The notes beneath the pieces are model-generated. The model had not been told where the DNA came from and made no database searches. It saw only the letters and a list, made by a program, of their open reading frames with translations. A program made the translations under genes and the position numbers. A stretch of DNA of 64,000 bases, taken from positions 110,741 to 174,740 of the forward strand of contig NZ_JACAXB010000002.1 of assembly GCF_013391415.1 (NCBI RefSeq), in the 5' to 3' direction. This stretch comes from Aquitalea sp. LB_tupeE. Its GTDB lineage: Bacteria > Pseudomonadota > Gammaproteobacteria > Burkholderiales > Chromobacteriaceae. Positions 56,984 through 64,000 of the stretch are shown here, in pieces (the first letter of the stretch is position 1; each line of letters starts with the position of its first letter).

Positions 56984-57149
56984 AAACTGTCGCTCTCAGA
57001 CACGCGCGGCGGCAGTTGGCTGTCACGGACGGCTTTGCTGTTTTCCGATTTTCGATAACGGCCACCGCCACACCCTGCCTAGCATGCTTGTCAGGCCCCG
57101 GAGCCAATGCACCGGGCAGGGAGAAGTGAGTCAAAAAAGAGGAAATGTC

Positions 57150-58565
57150 ATGAGCAACAGCAATCACGGCCTGGCGCGCAAGCTGGGCGGCTGGCAACTA
57201 TGGGGGATCGCCGTCGGGCTGGTGATCTCGGGAGAATACTTCGGCTGGAGCTATGGCTGGGCCCAGGCCGGTACGCTGGGCTTTCTGCTCAGCTCGGTGT
57301 TTGTCGCCATCATGTATACCGCCTTCATTTTCAGCTTTACCGAGCTGACCACCGCCATTCCGCATGCGGGCGGCCCGTTTGCCTATGCCCGCCGCGCCTT
57401 TGGCCCTGTTGGCGGCTTTCTGGCCGGTTATGCCACCTTGTGCGAATTCGTGTTTGCTCCGCCGGCCATTGCGCTGGCCATTGGCGCCTACCTGAACGTG
57501 CAGTTTCCCGAGCTGAGCGCCAAGTGGATTGCCTGTGGCGCCTACATCGTGTTCATGGCGCTGAATATCGTGGGTGTCAGCGTGGCCGCAGCTTTCGAGC
57601 TGGTAGTCACCCTGCTGGCCATCTTTGAACTGCTGCTGTTCATGGGCGTGGTATCGCCGGGCTTCAGCTGGGACAACTTCACCCACCATGGCTGGGCTGG
57701 TAGCGACAGCTTCAGTCTGAGCGCCATCGGTGGCATGTTTGCTGCCATTCCGTTTGCCATCTGGTTCTTCCTGGCCATCGAAGGCGCTGCCATGGCCGCC
57801 GAGGAAGCCAAGGACCCCAGCCGCACCATTCCGCGCGCCTATGTAGCCGGCATCCTCACCCTGGTGGCGCTGGCCATGGGCGTGATGATCATGGCAGGCG
57901 GTGCCGGTGACTGGAGCAAGCTGGCCAACATCAACGACCCGCTGCCGCAGGCAATGAAGCTGATCGTGGGCAGCAACAGCGGCTGGCTGCACATGCTGGT
58001 ATGGCTGGGCCTCCTGGGCCTGATTGCCAGCTTCCACGGCATCATCATGGGCTATTCGCGCCAGATCTTCGCGCTGGCCCGTGCCGGTTATCTGCCGCCG
58101 ATGCTGGCTGTCATCCACCCGCGTTTCAAGACGCCGCATCGCGCCATCATCGTGGGCGGGATTGTCGGCATTGCCGCCATTTTCAGTGACGACCTGATCC
58201 AGATTGCCGGTCAGCCGCTGACCGCCAACATCGTCACCCTGTCGGTGTTCGGTGCCATCGTGATGTACATCGTGTCCATGCTGGCCCTGTTCAAACTGCG
58301 CCGCAGCGAGCCCACCCTGGCCCGCCCGTTCAGCGCACCGGCCTACCCGCTGCTGCCTGGCCTGGCACTGGCCTGCGCGGTGGTATGCCTGGTGGCCATG
58401 ATCTGGTACAACCAGTTGCTGGCGCTGATTTTTGCCGGCAGCCTGGCCGTGGCCTATGCCTACTACCTGCTGACGCATCGCCAGCGTGCTTCTGCCGCCA
58501 GCGATCATCTGCTGGAAGGTGGCGATGCCACCACTCTGAAACCGGCTGTTGCCCGCAGCAAATAA
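57150..58565 (+). CDS. eat: Ethanolamine permease (APC family)
   Basis: This 471-residue amino-acid/polyamine/choline-type transporter has about twelve membrane segments and is like the ethanolamine permease found with eutBC in Proteobacteria (GWQLWGIAVGLVISGEYFGW, FTELTTAIPHAGGPFAYARR). I chose the ATG at 57150 (MSNSNHGLARK), preceded by AGAGGAA; the frame extends to 56772 through the promoter. eutBC follows after 37 bases. No microcompartment shell gene is present. Confidence 0.9.
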   Translation: MSNSNHGLARKLGGWQLWGIAVGLVISGEYFGWSYGWAQAGTLGFLLSSVFVAIMYTAFIFSFTELTTAIPHAGGPFAYARRAFGPVGGFLAGYATLCEFVFAPPAIALAIGAYLNVQFPELSAKWIACGAYIVFMALNIVGVSVAAAFELVVTLLAIFELLLFMGVVSPGFSWDNFTHHGWAGSDSFSLSAIGGMFAAIPFAIWFFLAIEGAAMAAEEAKDPSRTIPRAYVAGILTLVALAMGVMIMAGGAGDWSKLANINDPLPQAMKLIVGSNSGWLHMLVWLGLLGLIASFHGIIMGYSRQIFALARAGYLPPMLAVIHPRFKTPHRAIIVGGIVGIAAIFSDDLIQIAGQPLTANIVTLSVFGAIVMYIVSMLALFKLRRSEPTLARPFSAPAYPLLPGLALACAVVCLVAMIWYNQLLALIFAGSLAVAYAYYLLTHRQRASAASDHLLEGGDATTLKPAVARSK

Positions 58566-58602
58566 GCAGAGGCGGGGTGTGCCCGGCACACCCCGGTAAA
58601 CC

Positions 58603-59985
58603 ATGTCCTACGCCATCACCATCGGCCCGCGCCGTTACCAGTTTGACGACCTGAAAACCCTGCTGGCTCGCGCCACGCCCCTGCGTTCGGGCGACCAGCT
58701 GGCCGGGATTGCCGCCAGCAGCGCCGAAGAGCGTGTGGCGGCACAAATGTGTCTGGCCGACGTGCCACTCACCACCTTCTTGCAAGAGCTGCTGATTCCT
58801 TACGAACAGGACGAAGTCAGCCGCCTGATCATCGACAGCCACGACGCCCACGCCTTCGCCCCCATCCGCCACCTGACCGTGGGCGGCCTGCGCGACTGGC
58901 TGCTGTCCGATGCCGCCAACAGCAGCACCCTGGCCGCCGTAGCACCCGGCCTGACACCGGAAATGGTGTCCGCCGTCAGCAAGCTGATGCGCAACCAGGA
59001 CCTGATCTGGGTGGCCAGCAAATGCCGGGTGATCACCCGCTTTCGCAATACCCAGGGCCTGCCCGGCCACATGGGCGTGCGCCTGCAGCCCAACCACCCC
59101 ACCGACGACGCGCGCGGCATCGCCGCCGCCATGCTGGACGGCTTGCTGTACGGCGCTGGCGATGCAGTGATCGGCATCAACCCGGCCAGCGACAGCCCGG
59201 AAGCCATCCACACCATGCTGGCGATGATGGATGAAGTACGCCAGCGCTATGCCATCCCCACCCAAAGCTGTGTGCTGACCCACGTCACCAGCACGCTGGA
59301 ATTGATCCAGCGCGGCGCACCGGTGGATCTGGTGTTCCAGTCGATTGCCGGTACCGAAAAAGCCAATAGCGGTTTCGGCATCAATCTGGCAGTGCTGGGC
59401 GAAGCACAACAGGCCGCGCTGGAACTGCGCCGTGGCACGGTAGGCGACAATGTGATGTATTTCGAAACCGGCCAGGGCAGTGCGCTGTCCGCCAACGCCC
59501 ACTGGGGAGTAGACCAGCAAACCTGCGAAGTGCGCGCCTATGCGGTGGCACGGCATTTTTCACCCTTGCTGGTGAACACCGTGGTGGGTTTCATCGGTCC
59601 GGAATACCTGTACAACGGCAAGCAGATCATCCGCGCCGGGCTGGAAGACCACTTCTGCGGCAAGCTGCTGGGCCTGCCCATGGGTTGCGACATCTGCTAT
59701 ACCAACCATGCCGAAGCCGACCAGGACGATATGGACAGCCTGCTCACCCTCTTGGGCACGGCGGGTATCCACTTCATCATTGGCGTGCCCGGTGCCGACG
59801 ACATCATGCTGGGCTATCAGAGCACCTCGTTTCACGATGCACTCTACCTGCGCCAGTTGCTGGGCCTGAAACGGGCGCCGGAATTTGAAGACTGGCTGGA
59901 GAGCATGGCCATTACCCGTGCCGGCAAACTGCAAGCCCAAGACCGCCAGCAAGCCTTGCTGCAATTGATGGAGACCTTCCGATGA
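58603..59985 (+). CDS. eutB: Ethanolamine ammonia-lyase large subunit
   Basis: This 460-residue protein is EutB, the large subunit of adenosylcobalamin-dependent ethanolamine ammonia-lyase, which gives acetaldehyde and ammonia. Length matches the family; conserved stretches include NTQGLPGHMGVRLQPNHPTD and MGCDICYTNHAEADQDDMDS. It overlaps eutC by four bases (59982-59985, ATGA). Acetaldehyde handling and cobalamin genes are not visible in the window. Confidence 0.96.
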   Translation: MSYAITIGPRRYQFDDLKTLLARATPLRSGDQLAGIAASSAEERVAAQMCLADVPLTTFLQELLIPYEQDEVSRLIIDSHDAHAFAPIRHLTVGGLRDWLLSDAANSSTLAAVAPGLTPEMVSAVSKLMRNQDLIWVASKCRVITRFRNTQGLPGHMGVRLQPNHPTDDARGIAAAMLDGLLYGAGDAVIGINPASDSPEAIHTMLAMMDEVRQRYAIPTQSCVLTHVTSTLELIQRGAPVDLVFQSIAGTEKANSGFGINLAVLGEAQQAALELRRGTVGDNVMYFETGQGSALSANAHWGVDQQTCEVRAYAVARHFSPLLVNTVVGFIGPEYLYNGKQIIRAGLEDHFCGKLLGLPMGCDICYTNHAEADQDDMDSLLTLLGTAGIHFIIGVPGADDIMLGYQSTSFHDALYLRQLLGLKRAPEFEDWLESMAITRAGKLQAQDRQQALLQLMETFR

Positions 59986-60806
59986 ATGCCCCGTTCAGCC
60001 CGGCCACCACCGGCAACAGCGCCATCACCGAAGACAGCTGGCAGGAGCTGGCCAGCCATACCGTGGCACGCATTGCACTGGGACGGGTGGGTTCCAGCCT
60101 GCCCACACGCGAAACCCTGCGCTTTGCCCTGGCCCATGCCCAGGCCCGCGATGCCGTACACACGCCACTGGAGCTGTCCGCACTGAGTGCAGCCCTGCAA
60201 GACCTGCAACTGCCCAGCCTGCATGTGCGCAGTGCCGCACCCAGCCGCGCAGCCTATCTGCAACGGCCGGACCAGGGCCGTCGCCTGCACCCGGACAGCC
60301 GCGCCAGCCTGCTGGCTGCCGGTGTGGAACCCTGTGATGTGCTGTTCGTGGTGGGGGATGGCTTGTCGGCCCGCGCCGTGGCCAGCCATGCCGTACCGCT
60401 GATTGCCGCCACCCTGCCACTGTTGCAGGAGCAAGGCTTGCGCGTGGGACCAGTCGTACTGGCCACCGAAGCACGGGTGGCATTGGCCGATGAAGTGGCT
60501 GAATGCCTGCAGGCGGCGATGGTGGTGATGCTGATTGGCGAGCGCCCCGGTCTGAGCTCGCCAGACAGTCTGGGGGTGTATCTCACCAGTGCGCCACGGG
60601 TGGGCTGCATGGATTCAGCGCGTAATTGCATTTCCAATGTGCGTCCGCAAGGCCTGCCCTACCCCTTGGCCGCCTACAAGCTGGCCTGGCTGATTCGTGC
60701 CGGTCGCGGCAGTGGCACCGGCGTGGCACTCAAGGACGGCAGCGCGGCCGAACCGGGCTGGCTGCAGCTACAACAACAACTGGCGCTGGCAGCGCAACAG
60801 GACTGA
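59982..60806 (+). CDS. eutC: Ethanolamine ammonia-lyase small subunit
   Basis: This 274-residue protein is EutC, the small subunit with part of the B12-binding site. The core ARIALGRVGSSLPTRETLRFA near 26 and GERPGLSSPDSLGVYLTSAPRVG near 187 are typical. It is translationally coupled to eutB, and ends 17 bases before the end of a convergent gene. Confidence 0.95.
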   Translation: MNAPFSPATTGNSAITEDSWQELASHTVARIALGRVGSSLPTRETLRFALAHAQARDAVHTPLELSALSAALQDLQLPSLHVRSAAPSRAAYLQRPDQGRRLHPDSRASLLAAGVEPCDVLFVVGDGLSARAVASHAVPLIAATLPLLQEQGLRVGPVVLATEARVALADEVAECLQAAMVVMLIGERPGLSSPDSLGVYLTSAPRVGCMDSARNCISNVRPQGLPYPLAAYKLAWLIRAGRGSGTGVALKDGSAAEPGWLQLQQQLALAAQQD

Positions 60807-60826
60807 GGTCCGGCCTGCCGGCCTCA
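60804..60826. terminator. Hairpin between eutC and the PAS-GGDEF-EAL gene
   Basis: TGAGG-t-CCGGC-ct-GCCGG-CCTCA forms a 10-bp stem with one bulge, overlapping the stop codons of both convergent genes. It lacks a T-tract, so efficient termination is uncertain. Confidence 0.4.
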
Positions 60827-62959
60827 GCCACCACAGCCGATACCTTTTTCTTCCTGCTGCAGGCGGCCGTGCAAGGCCGCCTCGCTCAGCGGCACCGACA
60901 GGCCAAAGCCCTGGTACTGACAACATTCCATGTCACGCAGCAGCTGCAATTGCTCTGCCGTTTCCACGCCTTCGGCCACCACCGTCTTGCCCAGATTGCG
61001 CCCCAGCGTCACCACGGCACTCACCACCATGCGTTGCTGCTCATTGCTTTCGATACCTGCCACCAGGCTGCGGTCTATCTTGATGATGCCCAGCGGAAAG
61101 CGCAGCAGATAAGCCAGCGATGAATAACCAGTGCCAAAGTCGTCCATCGCCAGCTCGGCACCCCAGGCTTGTAATTCCTGCATCTGGCTGATGATGTGTT
61201 CGGTATCGCCCAGCAACAGGGATTCGGTAATTTCCAGTTCCAGCAAACCGGGTGACAAGCCACTGTCCGCCAGTGCCGCCGCCAGTTCGCGACACAGGTG
61301 ATCGCGCTCGAACAAGCGTGGCGACAAATTGACCGCAAGGCGGATGCTGCGCCCCGCCATCCGGTTACAGCTGGCAATAGCCATGCTGGCCTTGCGCAAG
61401 ATCGCCATGGTCAACGGCACGATCAAGCCGCACTCCTCCGCCACCGGAATGAAACGGTCCGGCCCGATCGCCCCCAGCTGGGCATGCTGCCAGCGCGCCA
61501 GCGCCTCCACGCCGACCATCCTGCCGTGCCGGTCGAACTTGGGCTGGTAGGCCACGCTGAAATCATCCTGCTCCAGCGCCAGCCGCATTTCGCGCTCCAG
61601 GGTGAAGCGCTCGTCGGACTGCTGGTCCAGCTTGCCGGTAAAGAAATGCAGATTATCCTTGCCCGCCGCCTTGGCGGCATACATGGCCACATCGGCATGG
61701 CGCAGCAAAGTCTGCTCATCCACGCCATCACGCGGGTAGAGTGCCACCCCCATGCTGGCGCTGACATTACAGCGGTGTTCTTGCAGCGGCACCGGCTGGC
61801 TGGTCTTGAGCCGGATGCGTTCGAGCAAGGTCCACAAGCCCTCCTCGCTATCCAGATCATTCAGAATCAGCACAAACTCGTCCCCGCCCAGCCTGGCCAC
61901 GGTATCGAGTTTGCGGATGCTGCCGGCAATACGCCCGGCCACGGTCTTGAGCAACTGGTCGCCCGCGTCATGCCCCAGGTTGTCGTTGATGAACTTGAAG
62001 TTATCCAGATCGATGAACACCACCGCCAGCCGGCTTTGCGCCCGCGCAGCCCTGGCCACACTCTGCTTTAGCCTGTCGTACAGCAAGGCGCGGTTGGGCA
62101 GGCCGGTAAGTGCGTCAAAATTGGCCTGCATTTCCAGCTGTTGCTGGTAATGCTTGCGTTCGGAAATATCCTGCACCGTGCCCTCGTAATACAGAAAACG
62201 GCCATGCTCGGACGACACCACATGCGCATTCTCCGATATCCAAATGCGCTGGCCATCCTTGCGATACACCTCGGACTCGAAGTTCACCACCTCACCCACG
62301 GTTTCCATCAGCCGCAGGAATTCCTCGCGCCGGCCCGCTTCCACATACAGCTGACAGCTGATGTCAGACAGATTCAGGATCAGCTCCTCCGGCGTGGCAT
62401 AGCCATACAGCCGCGCCAGGGCCGGATTGGCTGCCAGGTAGCGCCCGGTCTTGCTGCTCTGGAATATCCCCTCCTGCGCATGCTCGAAAATGGTGCGATA
62501 ACGCATCTCGGCCTGCGCCAATGCACGAATAGTGCGCTGCTGGCTGGTGACATCCATCACGAAGCCTTCCAGTAGCATGCCATCGCCGTCCGGCGACGCT
62601 ACCCCGCTTTCCCGCACATGACGCAGTTGGCCGCTTGCAGTCCGGATCCGGTACTGCAAGGCAAAACGGCCATTGCCACGCAGGCTGCTGGCCAGTGCCT
62701 CGGCCACGGCCTGGCGGTCATCCTTGTGGATCACCCCCATCCAGCCACCGCTACTGGCGGTCAGCTGGGCCGCGCTGTAACCGCACAAAGCCAGGCAACC
62801 ACGGCTGACAAACTGCATGTGACGCTCCGGGCCATGCCGACCACGGTAGGCCATACCATCAAGATGATGAATCAGGTTTTCCAGTGCCGCCGGTTGAAAA
62901 CCGTGCGCAGCAGCTTGGGCATGCAGGGAAACAGGACGCAAGGATGGGTTGCTGGGCAT
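60824..62959 (-). CDS. PAS-GGDEF-EAL protein (c-di-GMP turnover)
   Basis: This 711-residue cytosolic protein has two PAS-like domains (about 26-145 and 150-275), then GGDEF and EAL. The GGDEF motif (ARLGGDEFVLIL) and I-site RKLD are intact. In EAL the motif GVEALARW, LELEITESLLL, DDFGTGYSS and KIDRS are present, so both activities are possible. No membrane segment is seen. It is convergent with eutC and separated from it by a short hairpin. Confidence 0.93.
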   Translation of the reverse strand: MPSNPSLRPVSLHAQAAAHGFQPAALENLIHHLDGMAYRGRHGPERHMQFVSRGCLALCGYSAAQLTASSGGWMGVIHKDDRQAVAEALASSLRGNGRFALQYRIRTASGQLRHVRESGVASPDGDGMLLEGFVMDVTSQQRTIRALAQAEMRYRTIFEHAQEGIFQSSKTGRYLAANPALARLYGYATPEELILNLSDISCQLYVEAGRREEFLRLMETVGEVVNFESEVYRKDGQRIWISENAHVVSSEHGRFLYYEGTVQDISERKHYQQQLEMQANFDALTGLPNRALLYDRLKQSVARAARAQSRLAVVFIDLDNFKFINDNLGHDAGDQLLKTVAGRIAGSIRKLDTVARLGGDEFVLILNDLDSEEGLWTLLERIRLKTSQPVPLQEHRCNVSASMGVALYPRDGVDEQTLLRHADVAMYAAKAAGKDNLHFFTGKLDQQSDERFTLEREMRLALEQDDFSVAYQPKFDRHGRMVGVEALARWQHAQLGAIGPDRFIPVAEECGLIVPLTMAILRKASMAIASCNRMAGRSIRLAVNLSPRLFERDHLCRELAAALADSGLSPGLLELEITESLLLGDTEHIISQMQELQAWGAELAMDDFGTGYSSLAYLLRFPLGIIKIDRSLVAGIESNEQQRMVVSAVVTLGRNLGKTVVAEGVETAEQLQLLRDMECCQYQGFGLSVPLSEAALHGRLQQEEKGIGCGG

Positions 62960-63197
62960 CGGATCTGTACATGCGTGGTCAGTGACAGGATGGAATAAAG
63001 CGCAGCAATAAACATGCCCGCACCCGAAAATAAGCCATCCCCCGGCATGCAGGATTTACACGAGCAGGCATTCCGCAGACCAGCACATTTACGGTAGCAT
63101 GCGCCAACCATGACGTGGCACACGGCAATGCCATCCGTGTTGCCATGCACCCTTCCGACACCGCTGGCTAGCGGCATTGCTCATTATCCGGAGTCCC

Positions 63198-63623
63198 ATG
63201 CGGGCCATACTCATTCTCGGCACCCTGCTGCTGGCTGGCTGCAGTAGCTGGTTGCAAAGCAGCAAGGACTTGCTGCAATCCTGGTCGGCCACTGCCAGAC
63301 CGCATACGCCAAACGAGGTGTCCGGACTTTGCCAGGTACGCTACTTCCTGATTGGCGGTGGACGGGAATATCCAGAAGCCAAAGGCAGCGTATTTGTCAG
63401 CAGTTACAGCATTAGCACTGATCAGGGGCAGCTGCATGTCGATGACGCCACGGTTTATCGTGACATCATGCAAGCGAAGGGGCAGCGTGTGGCCCTGCTG
63501 ATGTCCAATGCCGCCGGCGGCTGGATTGTCGACCTGGCAGCAGACAGCCAGCGCAAGCTGATGCGCAGCAGCGTGATGTGTCGCTTGCCATCGCAAAATG
63601 AAGCGGCCGGCACCGCACCATGA
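63198..63623 (+). CDS. Small lipoprotein of unknown function
   Basis: This 141-residue protein has a lipoprotein signal (MRAILILGTLLLAGCSSW; C15 in the LAGC box). The remainder has no domain I recognise. The ATG at 63198 is preceded by CCGGAG with five bases spacing; the frame extends to 63177. It is between a GGDEF-EAL gene (divergent) and a small ORF. Confidence 0.8.
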   Translation: MRAILILGTLLLAGCSSWLQSSKDLLQSWSATARPHTPNEVSGLCQVRYFLIGGGREYPEAKGSVFVSSYSISTDQGQLHVDDATVYRDIMQAKGQRVALLMSNAAGGWIVDLAADSQRKLMRSSVMCRLPSQNEAAGTAP

Positions 63624-63729
63624 ACCCGACGCTACGGTAAACGCGGCGGCAAATCATGTCATCTGGAAATGTTTTACTGCCCTGCTACATCCATTCATTT
63701 GACCTGCCGCATAAATAATCTGGCAGTGC

Positions 63730-63759
63730 TTGGCTGTTTTCAATGACAGTGGCTATAGT
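63730..63759 (+). promoter_or_regulatory. Candidate sigma-70 promoter before the small ORF
   Basis: TTGGCT (63730-63735) and TATAGT (63754-63759) are separated by 18 bases and stand about 53 bases ahead of the small ORF start at 63812. The surrounding sequence is AT-richer than the rest of the window. Confidence 0.4.
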
Positions 63760-63811
63760 GTGGTTTATTGGAGCAATACTGAACAATCAATAAAAACCAG
63801 AATAAATTTAA

Positions 63812-63976
63812 ATGAATCCTAAAAAATCCAGTTTAACCACCGGTATGCATGCAGCCAGTGCGCAGCTGGAACCGTTTCCGCTTTATCATGAATACCTGAA
63901 TGCAGCACAGTGCCAGCCCGGTCCGCAAGGCAAACCGGCTTGTTTGTGTGCCGTATTTCTTCCACTTATTGCCTAA
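63812..63976 (+). CDS. Small ORF of 54 codons, function unknown
   Basis: The ATG at 63812 opens a 54-residue frame ending TAA at 63974-63976 (MNPKKSSLTTGMHAA, then AQLEPFPLYHEYLNA, then AQCQPGPQGKPACLC and AVFLPLIA). It has three cysteines in the last 22 residues and a hydrophobic tail. Its stop overlaps the AAGGTG ribosome binding site of the next gene. There is no strong Shine-Dalgarno sequence before its own ATG, so translation is uncertain. Possible roles include a small secreted or modified peptide, or a leader ORF. I do not recognise it. Confidence 0.4.
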   Translation: MNPKKSSLTTGMHAASAQLEPFPLYHEYLNAAQCQPGPQGKPACLCAVFLPLIA

Positions 63977-63985
63977 GGTGCTTTC

Positions 63986-64000
63986 GTGTCAGATCTGCTA
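63986..64000 (+). CDS. Start of a gene cut by the window edge
   Basis: A GTG at 63986 with AAGGTG about six bases upstream opens VSDLL before the window ends. Only five codons are visible, so nothing more can be said about the product. The tight placement after the small ORF suggests one transcript. Confidence 0.35.

Larger units (their letters stand above)
56774..57149. promoter_or_regulatory. eutR/ethanolamine-permease divergent control region
   Basis: This 376-bp region contains a sigma-54 promoter facing the permease (56968-56983), two NtrC-like palindromes (56870-56886 and 56902-56918), and the ribosome binding site AGAGGAA for the permease. No gene is seen here. Confidence 0.65.

Noticed and set aside
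57198..58604. 468-codon minus-strand frame antisense to the ethanolamine permease
   Set aside because: The plus strand gives a standard twelve-helix permease; this frame is a mirror of it, rich in Gly, Gln and His.

Overview
This window looks like about 64 kb of chromosome from a motile betaproteobacterium, most likely of the Neisseriales/Chromobacteriaceae type (Chromobacterium, Aquitalea, Vogesella and relatives). The basis is moderately high GC, a Neisseria-type 'Gcr' membrane protein, a FbpABC ferric-iron transporter, a pepP-ubiH-ubiI-like cluster, Vibrio-like flgP-flgT, and several c-di-GMP proteins. The genus is inference from gene content; no rRNA or tRNA was seen.

Layout. 1-2.7 kb: truncated TerC/Alx membrane protein, HtpX protease, divergent NhaR. 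2.9-8.3 kb: SiteSp_recomb/Gcr membrane protein, a Cache-HAMP-GGDEF diguanylate cyclase, alanine dehydrogenase. 8.3-14.9 kb (minus strand): acyl-CoA-binding protein, TonB-like protein, DsbC, two ubiquinone-type FAD hydroxylases, PepP, YebC. 14.9-32.5 kb: the main flagellar locus, cheB-like/flrC/fliEFGHIJ and fliKLMNOP-(GNAT)-QR, all on the minus strand, split between fliJ and fliK by an oppositely oriented fbpABC iron transporter with a Fur box. 32.5-42.1 kb: tyrosine phosphatase, RlmF, a solitary solute-binding protein beside a 1392-residue six-PAS GGDEF-EAL protein, a chemoreceptor frameshifted at a (GC)5 tract, and a YkgJ protein. 42.3-48.9 kb: histidine phosphatase, a LysR/SBF-transporter pair, UvrB, PBP7-like endopeptidase, SSAT-like acetyltransferase. 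48.9-50.9 kb: flgP-flgT behind a sigma-28-like promoter. 50.9-55.8 kb: isochorismatase-like hydrolase/EamA/GlxA-type regulator, then a divergent LysE/MocR pair with a repeated operator motif. 55.8-60.8 kb: ethanolamine catabolism (eutR, permease, eutBC) with a sigma-54 promoter and two NtrC-like sites. 60.8-64 kb: PAS-GGDEF-EAL protein, a small lipoprotein, a 54-codon ORF and the start of another gene.

Motility and c-di-GMP dominate: export apparatus, switch, ring and rod-junction genes, a sigma-54 activator (FlrC), and sigma-54 and sigma-28 promoter matches at fliK and flgP, plus three c-di-GMP enzymes and a chemoreceptor. The most useful leads are the split flagellar operon with its sigma-54 promoter next to a Fur box, the (GC)5 chemoreceptor frameshift (possible phase variation), a GNAT gene coupled between fliP and fliQ, NtrC/sigma-54 control of ethanolamine use without a microcompartment, and the small ORF at the right edge. 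No CRISPR array, insertion sequence or prophage was seen. All promoter and operator calls were made by eye.
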